Source: JAHECE01 sp963780675 (lineage in GTDB: Bacteria > Actinomycetota > Actinomycetes > Actinomycetales > JAHECE01). Taken from it: DNA of 64,000 bases. A model generated the notes under the pieces. That model made no database searches. It had not been told where the DNA came from and worked only from the letters and a program-made list of their open reading frames with translations. The stretch is taken from NCBI GenBank assembly GCA_963780675.1, contig CAWACR010000002.1, positions 1 to 64,000 on the forward strand, written 5' to 3'. The translations under genes and the position numbers were made by a program. Positions 19,850 through 29,268 of this stretch are shown here, piece after piece; the first letter of the stretch is position 1, and every line of letters begins with the position of its first letter.

Positions 19850-20905
19850 TCAGGCGAAGGGGTTCTCGCCCTTGGCCGCGCGGACGGCGAGCCGGGCGCG
19901 TTCCGCGCGGCGGCCCTGGCGGCGGGCGCCGTGCGACACGACGCCGAGGAAGATCAGGATCACGCCGCCGATGAGGAAGTAGCTCCGCAGGCCGGACTCG
20001 ACCGTGTAGGCGTAGAGGTTCTTGCCGAATCCGCCGAAGGCCTCGACCCGGTCCTGGTACCGGGCGAGGAACTCGAGCGTCTGGACGGGGATCGCGAGGA
20101 AGGTCAAGCCGATGAGCGCGGCCAGCGAACCGACGATGATCGGCCCGACCGACGACCAGCGGGCCGCCAGCAGCACGATCACCAGGACCGCCAGGCCGGT
20201 GCCGAGGGAGATGTAGCCGGCCGGGTTCACGTTCGCCGGATCGGCCAGCGTGCTCCAGTAGATCCGCGCGCTGCCGTCGAACAGCAGGAACCAGGCGATC
20301 GGCGTCAGCACGAAGGCGATCAGGACGCCCCACCAGTGGGCGCCCGCGCGCGACGGGGGCTCCTCGTACATCGCCTCGGGGAAGATCTCCGCCTCGGCGG
20401 GGGCTTGCTCCGGGGGCGCCGTCCACTGCGGCGCGGCGTCGGAGGCGGCCGCCACGGCGCCTGCGACGGCCGCTGCGGGCACGACCGGCGTCACCGGCGC
20501 GACGGGCGTCGTCGGCACGGGGACGGACGGTGCCGGTGCGGAGGGGAGCGAGGAAGCAGGGGCCGCGAGGGGGATCGCGACGGTCGCGTCCTCCGCGGCG
20601 GGCGCCGGGGCCACGGGCATGGCGACGGTGTCGGCGGTCGGGATCGCGACGGTGTCGGCGGTGGGGTGCGGTGTGGCGGTGGGATGTCCGCGCCGGTGGT
20701 CTCGGTGTCGGTTGAACCCGACGTCTCGGTGACGGTCATGGCTTCGCTGGCCTCCGTTGCCTGGGGGATGGTCGCGGTCTCGGCGGCCTCGGCGGCCGGG
20801 ACCGCGACCCGGGATGGGCCGGGGGGCCCGGTGCGAAGGAGCGGGCTCGGGACCGGTCGACTCGGGACCGGTCGACTCGATGGCGTCCGGTGGTGGGGTG
20901 CTCAC
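19850..20905 (-). CDS. Hypothetical multipass membrane protein with low-complexity N-terminus
   Basis: 351 codons from GTG 20905, preceded by AGGAGGA. The N-terminal 150 residues are Thr/Pro/Ala-rich. Part of this region reads as Arg/His-rich in this frame but as natural Thr/Glu-rich sequence (TVTETSGSTDTETTGAD) in a neighbouring frame near 20700-20800, so two compensating indels are likely. The C-terminal half has about four transmembrane segments beginning GVLIAFVLTPIAWFLL, ending in a basic tail (RRQGRRAERARLAVRAAKG). The same tail and LTP segment recur in the next gene, so the two are paralogues. No function is known. Confidence 0.75.
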   Translation of the reverse strand: MSTPPPDAIESTGPESTGPEPAPSHRAPRPIPGRGPGRRGRRDRDHPPGNGGQRSHDRHRDVGFNRHRDHRRGHPTATPHPTADTVAIPTADTVAMPVAPAPAAEDATVAIPLAAPASSLPSAPAPSVPVPTTPVAPVTPVVPAAAVAGAVAAASDAAPQWTAPPEQAPAEAEIFPEAMYEEPPSRAGAHWWGVLIAFVLTPIAWFLLFDGSARIYWSTLADPANVNPAGYISLGTGLAVLVIVLLAARWSSVGPIIVGSLAALIGLTFLAIPVQTLEFLARYQDRVEAFGGFGKNLYAYTVESGLRSYFLIGGVILIFLGVVSHGARRQGRRAERARLAVRAAKGENPFA

Positions 20906-20981
20906 TGCGTCCTCCTGCGGGGTGTCACCTCGACGGTAGCGAGCACCCAGGGCGGCGCGGCGGTGGCGCGCCGGAGCGAGG

Positions 20982-22082
20982 TCAGGACGGGGCCACGGCA
21001 TTCGCCCCGGCGACGGCGATCTCGGCGCGCTCGCGCCGTCGGCCGTCCCGGCGGGCCAGGTGCGCGCCGAGGGCGCCGGCCACGCCGATCACCCCCCAGG
21101 TCAGCAGCACCCCGAGCGTGGTGAGGGCGTAGAGGCCGGCGGCGGCGTCGGGGTCGACGACGTCGCCCACCCAGGCGAGGAAGGCCGAGACGCCGTGCTC
21201 GGTCCGGTCCGATGAGAGGAGGCCGAGGGCGCCCGGGACGACCCCGAACGCCGTCGCGCCGAGGAGGAGGCCGGCGGAGGACCAGCCGGCAGAGAGGACG
21301 ACGACGGCGAGCAGCACCGTGCCGACCGCCCAGGGCCAGACGAGGGTGCCGGGTGGCGCGGCCTCGCCGCCGGACGCCGCGACGGCGATGTCGACGCTCC
21401 CGGCCGCGACGAGCGCGAGCGCGAGCGGCGTGAGGACGAGCCCGATCCCGATCGCGACGGCGTGCGGTACGAGGCGCGAGCGCGGCGGTGTCGGCGCGGC
21501 GTCTGTGCCCGCCTGGACGCGCGAGGTCTCGGTGCGCTCGGCGCGGCGGCCGAATCGCCGCGCGACGTGCGCCGCGACCCCCACGAGGACGAGGGCGAGG
21601 CCGAGGAGCAGCAGGGCGCCGGTGCCGCCGAGGATGAGGGCGCCCTCGGTCAGGCCGTCCCCGGTGAACGTCCGGAGGGGCTCGAGCAGCGACTCGGTCT
21701 GCGCGGAGATCGTCTCGGGCGCCAGCACGAAGCCGATCCCGGGGGCGACGGCGTAGAGGGCGCCACCCACGAGGGGGCCGAGCGTGGAACCGGCGGCGGC
21801 GACGGCGACGATCCCGAGCATCGCCGCGCCGAACCCGATGATCGTGAGGGTCACGGCGGACGGCTCCTGGGCCTCGCCCAGGGCCGACGCGGAGCCGTGG
21901 GCGCCGGCTGCGAGTGCCACGAGCCCGACGGGGGTGAGGACGAGCCCGGCCAGGACGCTCAGGATGTGGGCCCCGCGGCGTGAGCGGGGTGGGACCGGCC
22001 GGGGAGGTGCGGTGATCGGCGCTCCCGTCGGGGGTGAGCTCGGGGCGGGCGTCGGGGTGGTGTCGGGGACCGGGCCGGTCAC
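20982..22082 (-). CDS. Hypothetical membrane protein with internal duplication, paralogue of the downstream gene
   Basis: 366 residues from GTG 22082 (GGAGCAGC upstream). After a Pro-rich leader there are two homologous halves. Each starts with a GLVLTP segment (residues about 44-60 and 212-225), continues with about four transmembrane helices, and ends in a basic motif (RRFGRRAERTE and RRDGRRRERAEIAV). The gene to its 3' side carries a single copy of this unit. It is probably co-transcribed with that gene (76-base gap). I do not recognise a function; the arrangement suggests tandem duplication of a membrane module. Confidence 0.78.
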   Translation of the reverse strand: MTGPVPDTTPTPAPSSPPTGAPITAPPRPVPPRSRRGAHILSVLAGLVLTPVGLVALAAGAHGSASALGEAQEPSAVTLTIIGFGAAMLGIVAVAAAGSTLGPLVGGALYAVAPGIGFVLAPETISAQTESLLEPLRTFTGDGLTEGALILGGTGALLLLGLALVLVGVAAHVARRFGRRAERTETSRVQAGTDAAPTPPRSRLVPHAVAIGIGLVLTPLALALVAAGSVDIAVAASGGEAAPPGTLVWPWAVGTVLLAVVVLSAGWSSAGLLLGATAFGVVPGALGLLSSDRTEHGVSAFLAWVGDVVDPDAAAGLYALTTLGVLLTWGVIGVAGALGAHLARRDGRRRERAEIAVAGANAVAPS

Positions 22083-22270
22083 GCTGCTGCTCCTATCGCG
22101 GGGCGGGAGCGCCCACGGGAGAAACCTAGCGCGAGACCAAGATCACATCGCCCGGCGTGACCAGGAGCGGTGATCGATGACGAAGGTCCCCCAAGCGCTT
22201 TCAGGAGCGCCCCGACCATTGAGCCTTCCGACACGACTACCTGCCCGCACCGTGTGGGGAAGGACCTTCA

Positions 22271-23895
22271 GTGACGAACCTGCTCGATCGCACCCGCACC
22301 ATCGCCCCGCCCGGCTACAACCGGTGGCTGGTGCCCCCGGCCGCCCTGGCGGTCCACCTGTCCATCGGACAGGTCTACGCGTTCAGCGTCTTCAAGAACG
22401 CCGCTGCGTCGACGCGCTTCGGCACCAGCCACACCTCGATCGGCGATCGATCTTCTCGATCGCCATCGTCATGCTCGGCCTCTCGGCCGCCTTCGGCGGC
22501 ACGTGGATGGAGCGCAACGGCCCCCGCAAGGCGATGGTCGCTCGCCGCCGTCTTCTGGGTCGTCCGGCTTCCTCGTCGGCCTCGCTCGGCGTCACACCGA
22601 GCCAGCTCTGGCTCGTCTACCTCGGCTACGGCTTCGTCGGCGGCATCGGCCTCGGCATCGGCTACATCTCGCCGGTGTCGCACGCTGATCAAGTGGTTCC
22701 CCGACCGGCCCGGCCTGGCCACCGGCCTGGCGATCATGGGCTTCGGCGGCGGCGCGATGCTCGCCTCGCCGCTGACCGGCGTGGCTGCTGGCGCGCCTAC
22801 GCCGACGTCGCCCTCGGACGCGATCGTGCCGCGACCATGCTCGACGCTCGCCGTCGATCTACGGCTTCCTCGATGATCGCTCGGCGCCGCCGTCATCCGC
22901 GTCCCCCCGCCGGGCTGGAAGCCCGAGGGCTGGGTGCCGACCGTCAAGAAGAACGCGCTCGCAGACCACGGCCAACGTCCCGGCGGGCAACGCGATCCGG
23001 ACCCCGCAGTTCTGGCTGCTCTGGGTCGTGCTCTTCTGCAACGTCACGGCGGGCATCGGCATCCTCGAGCAGGCCTCGCCGATGATCCAGGACTTCTTCC
23101 CGACGTCCGTCGACCGCCCGGCGGCCGCGGCCGGCTTCGTCGGCCTGCTGTCGCTCGCGCAACATGAGCGGCCGCTTCGTGTGGTCCTCCACCTCGGACG
23201 TGATCGGCCGCAAGCGCATCTACATGATGTACCTCGGCGTCGGCGCCGTGCTCTACGCCGTGCTCGCGCGCGTCGGCGAGCACCGCCGATCGGCCTGTTC
23301 GTCGCCCTCACCTTCGTGATCATCTCGCTTCTACGGCGGCGGCTTCGCCACCGTCCCGGCCTACCTCAAGGACCTGTTCGGCACGCTGCCAGGTCGGCGC
23401 CATCCACGGCCGTCTGCTGACCGCGTGGTCCGCGGCGGGCGTCGCCGGCCCGCTGATCGTCAACGGGATCGCCGACTCGCTGGCGCGCCCAGGGCGTGGA
23501 GGGCGCGGACCTCTACCGGCCCTCGCTCGTGGTCATGGTCGTGCGTGCTCGTGGTCGGCTTCGTCGCCAACCTGCTGGTCCGCGCCGTGGACGCCAAGCG
23601 GCACGAGCCGGAGGCGGCCCCTGTTCGCGTCTCGGCCGACCGCGAGGTCGTCGAGGCCGTCCAGCGCAGCGTCCCGGCCGTGTCGCTCCTCGCGGCCGCC
23701 GAGCGGGAGAAGGCCGACGTCGTCGTCCTGGACGAGACGCCCGAGGAGATCGCCGAGGACGAGGCCGCGGCGCCGTCGGCCCACGCGGGCAAGGTGCTCC
23801 GGGGCACCGCGATCGCGCTGTGGGTGGTGGTCGGCGCGCTCCTCGCGTACGGCGTGATCATGACCGTGATCAGGGCGTCGGCGCTCTTCGTCTGA
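22271..23895 (+). pseudogene. OFA-family MFS transporter (oxalate/formate antiporter-like), multiply frameshifted
   Basis: Starts at GTG 22271 with GGAAGGA upstream. Fragments in changing frames follow one MFS protein: NRWLVPPAALAVHLSIGQVYAFSVF; YLGYGFVGGIGLGIGYISPVS; LIKWFPDRPGLATGLAIMGFGGGAMLASPL; TPQFWLLWVVLFCNVTAGIGILEQASPMI; IGLFVALTFVII; and a C-terminal single frame from 23550 ending in a last transmembrane helix. The fragments WFPDRRG-like, GIGLGIGYI and PQFWLLW are typical of the OFA subfamily. More than ten single-base shifts occur between 22440 and 23550, many reading as one extra base. The flanking ends are intact. Either recent decay or a poorly polished stretch of assembly. Confidence 0.8.
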
Positions 23896-23922
23896 GGCCC
23901 AGCAGGACGCGGCCGGTCACGG

Positions 23923-23982
23923 CCCGAACGCGGGGTTGGTCGGGGTATCCATCCGGATATCCCGACCAACCCCGCGTTCGGG
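23923..23982. terminator. Long palindrome between convergent genes (CCGAACGCGGGGTT family)
   Basis: Arms of 28 bases (23923-23950 and 23955-23982) are complementary, with one G-U-type mismatch and a four-base loop. It sits 28 bases after the MFS stop and 56 bases before the HAD phosphatase stop, so it can terminate both. The outer arm CCGAACGCGGGGTT recurs at 46296 and 56840. Confidence 0.7.
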
Positions 23983-24037
23983 GGAGAGCGTGGGGCCGCC
24001 GGGCGAGGAGCCTGGGCGAATGGCCGCGCCGCCGCGC

Positions 24038-24832
24038 TCAGCGCCGCTTGAAGCGGCGCCGCAGCACGAGCCAGAGGACGAGGCCGGCGGCGGCCACGAC
24101 GACGGTCCCGACGGCGGCGCGTGAGGCCGGCGTGTCCACCCGCGTGCGCAGCGGGATCGGGTGGTGGAAGTCGCGTACGGTCCACCCCTCGTCGATCGCG
24201 CGCCGTCGCAGGCCCTTGTCCGGGTTGACGGCGACCGGGTGCCCGACGGCCTCGAGCATGGGGACGTCCGTCACCGAGTCCGAGTACGCGTAGCTCGCCG
24301 AGAGGTCGTAGCCCCGAGTGGCTGCGAGGTGGGCCATGGCGCTCGCCTTGTTCTCGGCGTAGGCGTAGAAGTCGATCTCGCCCGTGTACTTGCCGTCCTC
24401 GACGCTCAGCTGCGTGGCGATCACATGGTCCGCGCCGAGCATCCGCGCGATCGGGCGGACCAGCGCCTCGCCGGACGCCGAGACGATCACCACGTCGCGC
24501 CCCGCCAGGTGGTGCTCCTCGATGAGCTCGAGGGCCTCGGCGTAGACGGTCGGGGAGATCATGTCGTGCAGCGTCTCCGCCACGATCTGGTCCACCTGGG
24601 CGACGTCCCAGCCGGCGATGAGCGACGAGAGGAAGACCCGCACGCGCTCCGTCTGCTGGTGGTCCGCCCCGCCGATGAGGAACACGAACTGCGCATAGCT
24701 GGCGCGGAGCACGTCCTTGCGCGTGATCAGACCGCCCTTGAAGAGGGGACCGGTGAACGCCGTCGCCGAGTGGGTGGCGATGATCGTCCGGTCAAGGTCG
24801 AAGAACGCCGCCGCCTTGTGGTGGTGGGACAC
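24038..24832 (-). CDS. HAD-IB family phosphatase (SerB-like) with C-terminal membrane anchor
   Basis: 264 residues from GTG 24832 (AAAGGGA upstream). Motif I AAFFDLDRTI, motif II VIVSASGEALV, motif III Lys in AENKAS and motif IV YSDSVTDVPMLEAVG define a HAD-IB phosphatase of the type often annotated as HAD-IB hydrolase in Actinobacteria. The last 35 residues contain one transmembrane helix (GTVVVAAAGLVLWLVL) and a basic tail. In many relatives this gene flanks the ssd/tad locus, as it does here (divergent). The substrate is not evident. Confidence 0.9.
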   Translation of the reverse strand: MSHHHKAAAFFDLDRTIIATHSATAFTGPLFKGGLITRKDVLRASYAQFVFLIGGADHQQTERVRVFLSSLIAGWDVAQVDQIVAETLHDMISPTVYAEALELIEEHHLAGRDVVIVSASGEALVRPIARMLGADHVIATQLSVEDGKYTGEIDFYAYAENKASAMAHLAATRGYDLSASYAYSDSVTDVPMLEAVGHPVAVNPDKGLRRRAIDEGWTVRDFHHPIPLRTRVDTPASRAAVGTVVVAAAGLVLWLVLRRRFKRR

Positions 24833-25117
24833 CGCGTCCGTCCCTTTCGCTCGTGGGTGGTCCGGCCCAGCGTAGCCAGCCCTCGCCGTCGCGGGCAGTG
24901 CTCGGAGAGCCCGCCGGCTGACGACGCACGCGCCGGCCGACGCCGGCACGTTGCGCGCGCGCCCGGGCCGGAGGCGCCCCGCGCCTCCACCCCGCGCCTC
25001 CTCCCCAGGCACGGTCCGCGCCACGCCGTCCACAGCGCCCGACGGCGCGTCCAACGCGGCCGTCCCGGCCGGGCGAGGCTCCGTCCCGTGCGGGAGTCGG
25101 GCGAGAGGGGTCGGGAG

Positions 25118-26179
25118 ATGAGCGTCGGGAGCCACGTCCTGCGCGTGGGGCTGGTGACGGAGGACCCATACCTCGTGGAGCAGGTGCGCCGCGTCGCCGA
25201 CGCGGCGGGCGCCGTCGTCGTCGGGCGTGGCGAGGCGCCTGTCGACGTCTGGCTCCGCGACGTGTCCGACTCCCGTGGCCCCGGCGCGGCGGGTGCCGCC
25301 TCGCGGCGAGGGCAGCCCCCGGCGGTGGCCGTGCGCGCGGGAGGGGGGACGCCCCGGGCGCCGTTGCCGGAGGTCGATCCCGGGGGCGACGTGGTCGAGC
25401 TGCCCACCGATGCGGAGCCGCTCCTGCGCTACCTGGCGTCGTTGGTGAGCGTGCCCAGGGCTCGCACGGTCGGGGTGCTGGGTGCACGCGGGGGAGCCGG
25501 TGCGTCGACCCTCGCCGCGGCGCTCGCGCGCGCCGCGGTGTCGGCCGGGGTGTGCAGCGCGCTCGTCGACCTCGACGCCGCCGGCGGAGGCCTGGACCGA
25601 CTCCTCGGGATCGAGCACGAGCCGGGCCCTCGGTGGGCCGACCTGCGCGCGGAGCGGGCGGGGTTCCCGGCGGAGGCGCTCTGCCATGCCCTGCCCCGGT
25701 GGCATGCGGTCCGGGTGCTGTCCGGGGACCTGCGGGGCGGGGTCCGGCCCGTCGACCCGGGAGTCCCGGGTGCGCTGCGCGCGCTGCGCAGCGAGCACGA
25801 CCTCGTGGTCCTGGACCTCCCCCGCGCCGGCTGGTGGCGGGCGGACGACGGCGCGTGGGCGGGCCTCCTGGAACCGTCCGGGTTCGACGTCCTCCTCCTC
25901 GTGGCGACCTGCGACGTCCGCTCGGCGGCCGCGGCGGCGGTGGTCGCGGACGCCCTGCCGGGCGTCGACGTGCGGCTCGCCGTCCGAGGGCCGGCCCCCG
26001 GCGGGCTGCACCCCGAGGAGGTCGCCGAGGCCGCGGGGCTCCCGCTCGCCGCGACCATGCGGCCGGAGCGCGGGGGTGCGGCCGCCGCCGAGCGCGGCGA
26101 GGCGCCGGGCGACCACCGGCGCGGCGTCGTCGCCCGCACCGCGGTGCAGCTCGTGGCGGACCTCGCGATCGTGCCGTGA
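25118..26179 (+). CDS. ssd: CpaE/Ssd-like P-loop protein of the Tad locus
   Basis: 353 residues from ATG 25118 (GAGAGGGG upstream). An N-terminal pseudo-receiver-like segment leads into a MinD/ParA-type ATPase domain: VGVLGARGGAGASTLAAALA (deviant Walker A), ALVDLDAAGGGLDRLL and LVVLDLPRAGWW. Rv3660c/Ssd-type proteins head the actinobacterial tad operon and are proposed to localise the pilus or affect septum site selection. The stop overlaps the tadA start by four bases (GTGA), so the operon is translationally coupled. Confidence 0.88.
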   Translation: MSVGSHVLRVGLVTEDPYLVEQVRRVADAAGAVVVGRGEAPVDVWLRDVSDSRGPGAAGAASRRGQPPAVAVRAGGGTPRAPLPEVDPGGDVVELPTDAEPLLRYLASLVSVPRARTVGVLGARGGAGASTLAAALARAAVSAGVCSALVDLDAAGGGLDRLLGIEHEPGPRWADLRAERAGFPAEALCHALPRWHAVRVLSGDLRGGVRPVDPGVPGALRALRSEHDLVVLDLPRAGWWRADDGAWAGLLEPSGFDVLLLVATCDVRSAAAAAVVADALPGVDVRLAVRGPAPGGLHPEEVAEAAGLPLAATMRPERGGAAAAERGEAPGDHRRGVVARTAVQLVADLAIVP

Positions 26180-27369
26180 CCTGGGCGGGGACGGTGTCCG
26201 ACGGCGGCCGGTCCGGTCAGGTGCGGCCCACCGTGCTCGCCGGCCTGCGCAGCGAGATGGCGGAGAGCGGACGCGTGGGGCCCTCTGCCGTCGCCGACGC
26301 GTTGCGCGGCGCCCACCCGGGGATGGGGCTCGGCGCCGTGCTGACGGTGGGGGCCGCGGCGCGGGCGGAGATCCTGGGGGCGGGCCCCCTGCAGGGCCTG
26401 CTCGAGGACCCGGCGGTCACGGACGTCCTGGTCAACGGCGGGCGTGGGGTGTGGGTCGACCGCGGACGAGGCCTCGAGAGCGTCCCTCTCCCGGGGCTCG
26501 ACGAGCCGGCCGCCCGTGCCCTCGCGACCCGCCTCGCGGCGTCGGCCGGGCAGCGCCTCGACGACGCGTCCCCCGTCGCGGACGGGCGCCTCCCGGACGG
26601 CACCCGGCTCCACGCCGTGCTCCCGCCCCTCTCCTCGGACGGCACGCTGATCAGCCTGCGCACCCTGCGACGCCGCGCGATGAGCATGGCCGAGCTGGTG
26701 GCCGGGGGCACGGTCGGTCCGCACGGGGCCGATCTGCTCGGCGCGCTCGTGGCCTGCCGGGCGAACGTCCTCGTGAGCGGCGCGACCGGGGCGGGGAAGA
26801 CCACCCTGCTGGCCGCGATGCTGTCGCTGGTGCCGCCCGACGAGCGGATCGTGTGCATCGAGGAAGCGACCGAGCTCGCGCCGGACCATCCGCACGTCGT
26901 CCACCTGCAGGTGCGGCGCGCCAACGTGCAGGGCGTGGGAGAGGTGGGCCTGGACGAACTCGTGCGCGCGGCGATGCGGATGCGACCCGACCGGCTGGTC
27001 CTGGGCGAGTGTCGCGGCGCGGAGGTCAGAGCCGTCCTCGGAGCGCTCAACACCGGCCACGAGGGCGGGTGGGCCACCGTCCACGCGAACACCGCGGCGG
27101 ACGTCCCGGCCCGGCTGACCGCCCTCGGTGGCCTCGCGGGGATGGACGCGCCCACGGTGGCCGCGCAGGCCGTGAGCGCGCTCGACGCCGTCGTGCACCT
27201 GCGGCGGTGGCACGGGGTGCGGCGCCTCGCCGAGATCGCGGTCCTCGACCGCGACGCGACGGGTGCCCTCGTGAGCCGCCTCGCGGCGGGTGTCGACCCC
27301 GACGGCGAGGTCCGGCCCGGTCCTGCGTGGGACCGGCTCGCCCGACGGCTCGAGGGCGGTGGTCGGTGA
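26176..27369 (+). CDS. tadA: TadA/CpaF-type secretion ATPase
   Basis: 397 residues from GTG 26176, overlapping the ssd stop. Walker A VSGATGAGKTTLLAAML, Asp box IVCIEEATELAPDHPHVVHL, Walker B PDRLVLGECRGAEVRAVL and His box GHEGGWATVHANT are all intact. The upstream domain DPAVTDVLVNGGRGVWVDRG is the usual N-terminal domain of PulE/VirB11-type ATPases. It powers assembly of Flp pili at the inner membrane. The gene after it (tadB) starts within its stop codon. Confidence 0.95.
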   Translation: MTWAGTVSDGGRSGQVRPTVLAGLRSEMAESGRVGPSAVADALRGAHPGMGLGAVLTVGAAARAEILGAGPLQGLLEDPAVTDVLVNGGRGVWVDRGRGLESVPLPGLDEPAARALATRLAASAGQRLDDASPVADGRLPDGTRLHAVLPPLSSDGTLISLRTLRRRAMSMAELVAGGTVGPHGADLLGALVACRANVLVSGATGAGKTTLLAAMLSLVPPDERIVCIEEATELAPDHPHVVHLQVRRANVQGVGEVGLDELVRAAMRMRPDRLVLGECRGAEVRAVLGALNTGHEGGWATVHANTAADVPARLTALGGLAGMDAPTVAAQAVSALDAVVHLRRWHGVRRLAEIAVLDRDATGALVSRLAAGVDPDGEVRPGPAWDRLARRLEGGGR

Positions 27370-28187
27370 TGACCCGAGGGGCCGCGGTGTGCGCGCTGCT
27401 CGTGGCGGTGGTCGCGTGGCAGGAGCTCCTGCCGGCCGCGCGGGCGCCTCTCCTCCGGCGCCACGACGGCGCCGGACGAGACGCCCGAACAGCCTCCCGG
27501 CGGGGGTGGTCCGCTCGGGGGTGGTCCGCGCGGTGGTGGTCCCTGCGACGGCGGCCGGGCCGGGCCGCCGTCGACGTCGCCGCGGTGCTCACCGAGGTCG
27601 CGTCCCGGCTGCGGGCAGGGGCCCCGGTGGCCGAGGCGTGGACGCGGACGCTGGCGCGCGCCGGGATCACGGGACCGGCGACCGGCCTCGGTCCGCGGCC
27701 GGCGCGCGCCGTCGGGGACGAGGTCGAGGCACTGGCGCAGCGCGTCGTCGTCCGGGGAGCGGATCCCCAGGTGGTGGGCCAGGTCGCCGCGGCCGAGGCC
27801 GCCAGCCGTCTCGCGGACCGGACGGGGGCCCCGCTCGCCGACGTCCTCGACCGCTGCGCGGCGGGGATCGTCGACGCCGCGCGGGCCGAGTCGGCGCGCA
27901 GGGTGGCGCTCGCCGGCCCCGCGAGCACCGCCCGGTTGCTGGGGTGGCTGCCGCTCGCCGGCCTCGTCACGGCGTGGGCGCTCGGGGCGAACCCGGTGGC
28001 CGTGCTCCTCGACGGGCGCCTGGGATCGGCGGCAGGCCTGGCCGGTGTGGGCCTGCTCGTCCTGGGCCACCGGTGGACGGCAGCCCTGGTGGCCGGGGCG
28101 CGCGCGGGTCGAGGGGCCACGGACGCCCGCGACGCCGGTCGAGGGCGGGCCCGACGGCGCCTGGTCGCCGGAGCGCGCGGTGGGTGA
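27369..28187 (+). CDS. tadB: TadB-like type II secretion F family membrane protein
   Basis: 272 residues. The ATG at 27369 overlaps the tadA TGA by one base. A hydrophobic N-terminus and a basic stretch are followed by the GspF-like helical domain (VDVAAVLTEVASRLRAGAPVAEAW and ADRTGAPLADVLDRCAAGIVDAARA), then two transmembrane segments (WLPLAGLVTAWALGANPVAVL and GLAGVGLLVLGHRW). It would be an inner-membrane platform protein paired with TadC. Shorter than proteobacterial TadB, as usual in Actinobacteria. Confidence 0.88.
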   Translation: MTRGAAVCALLVAVVAWQELLPAARAPLLRRHDGAGRDARTASRRGWSARGWSARWWSLRRRPGRAAVDVAAVLTEVASRLRAGAPVAEAWTRTLARAGITGPATGLGPRPARAVGDEVEALAQRVVVRGADPQVVGQVAAAEAASRLADRTGAPLADVLDRCAAGIVDAARAESARRVALAGPASTARLLGWLPLAGLVTAWALGANPVAVLLDGRLGSAAGLAGVGLLVLGHRWTAALVAGARAGRGATDARDAGRGRARRRLVAGARGG

Positions 28188-28770
28188 GGCCGTGCTGGTC
28201 GTGGCGCTGTTCCTGGTGGCCGTGGCGCCGTGGCGGCCAGCGCCGTGGCGGCCGGCGCCGTGGCGCGCGCTCGGGCTCGGACCGGGCGTGGGATCGGGCT
28301 CGGGCCCGGCGCGGGGCGTCCTCGCGTCGGACGCCCCGCGACCGCCCCTCGACCCGGCCGTGGTCATCGAGCTCGCCGAGGCGGCGCTCGGCGCCGGGAC
28401 CTCCATCCCCGGCACGCTCGTGGCGCTGGGCGAGTCCGTCGGCGGGTCGGACGGCCGAGCCCTGCGCCGCGCCGGGTCCGTCCTGCTCCTCGGTGGAGGG
28501 TGGGGCGAGGCCTGGGCCGGGGCGCCGAGCTCGGTCGCGAGCCTCGCGGAGGCCCTCGAACCGGCGTGGGTCGACGGCGTCCCGGCCGCGGCCCTGCTGC
28601 GTCGCGCCGCGGACCGGGTGCGCGCCGCGCACAGCCAGGAGACCCAGGAGGCGGCGGCCCGCCTCGGGGTGCGGCTCGTCCTTCCGCTCGGGCTCTGCTT
28701 CCTGCCCGCCTTCGTCCTGCTGGGCCTCGTACCCGTGGTCGTCGCGACCAGCGTCGGGCTCTTCGGCTGA
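28180..28770 (+). CDS. tadC: TadC-like type II secretion F family membrane protein
   Basis: 196 residues from GTG 28180, overlapping tadB by eight bases. An N-terminal transmembrane segment (VLVVALFLVAVAPW), three tandem APWRP/APWRA units, then a GspF-type helical domain (DPAVVIELAEAALGAGTSIPGTLVALGESVGG and AARLGVRLVLPLGLCFLPAFVLLGLVPVVV) with a C-terminal hydrophobic hairpin. Partner of TadB in the pilus platform. The tandem PWR repeat is a local oddity encoded by near-identical 15-base units. Confidence 0.85.
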   Translation: MGEAVLVVALFLVAVAPWRPAPWRPAPWRALGLGPGVGSGSGPARGVLASDAPRPPLDPAVVIELAEAALGAGTSIPGTLVALGESVGGSDGRALRRAGSVLLLGGGWGEAWAGAPSSVASLAEALEPAWVDGVPAAALLRRAADRVRAAHSQETQEAAARLGVRLVLPLGLCFLPAFVLLGLVPVVVATSVGLFG

Positions 28771-28932
28771 GCACCACTGCGTCACCGACAGCGCGGGCGC
28801 AGCGCCGTCCACAGAGGAGCGACCTCGCTCCGCGCGCCGCCCGAGGCCTCGGAGAACCTGGGCGCGCGGACCGGACCTCGGTTTGCGCAGGCGGGCACGC
28901 GGCACGCGTGCCCCTCGGAAGGAGGAACGGGG

Positions 28933-29268
28933 ATGGGTGCACCGGAACGGGTGACGGAGGAGACGACCGGCGGGGCCGAGAACGCAGGGGAGGCGCAGGG
29001 AGTGCCGAGGCGGGCAGACCGCGCGGCCCGGCGCGGCGGAGGACGGTGCGGGGGAGGACGGTGCGGGGGAGGACGGTGCGGCGGAGGACGGTGGGGCGCC
29101 CGGGGGCGGTTCGCGGGGCGTTCGGGCGAGGCCGGGATGGCTACGGCGGAGTACGCGATCGCGACCCTCGCCGCGGCGGGGTTCGCGGGCCTGCTGGTGG
29201 CGGTGCTGCGCAGTGACGAGGTTCGCGGCCTCCTCTCGGCGATGATCCGTCAGGCGTTGTCGGTGTGA
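28933..29268 (+). CDS. Flp pilin-like protein (DUF4244) with repetitive N-terminus
   Basis: 111 residues from ATG 28933 (GGAAGGAGGA upstream). The C-terminal 45 residues (GMATAEYAIATLAAAGFAG, LLVAVL and a short polar end) are the DUF4244/Flp-like hydrophobic pilin segment with the Glu-Tyr pair typical of Flp prepilins. The long N-terminal leader contains tandem GGGRC units encoded by a 15-base repeat (about 29035-29095), adding three cysteines before the cleavage region, which is unusual. It is presumably the major pilin, processed by a prepilin peptidase. The next gene overlaps by four bases. Confidence 0.82.
   Translation: MGAPERVTEETTGGAENAGEAQGVPRRADRAARRGGGRCGGGRCGGGRCGGGRWGARGRFAGRSGEAGMATAEYAIATLAAAGFAGLLVAVLRSDEVRGLLSAMIRQALSV

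Noticed and set aside
23923..23982. Transposon terminal inverted repeats
   Set aside because: The two arms lie only four bases apart and flank no gene; they form a hairpin rather than element ends.
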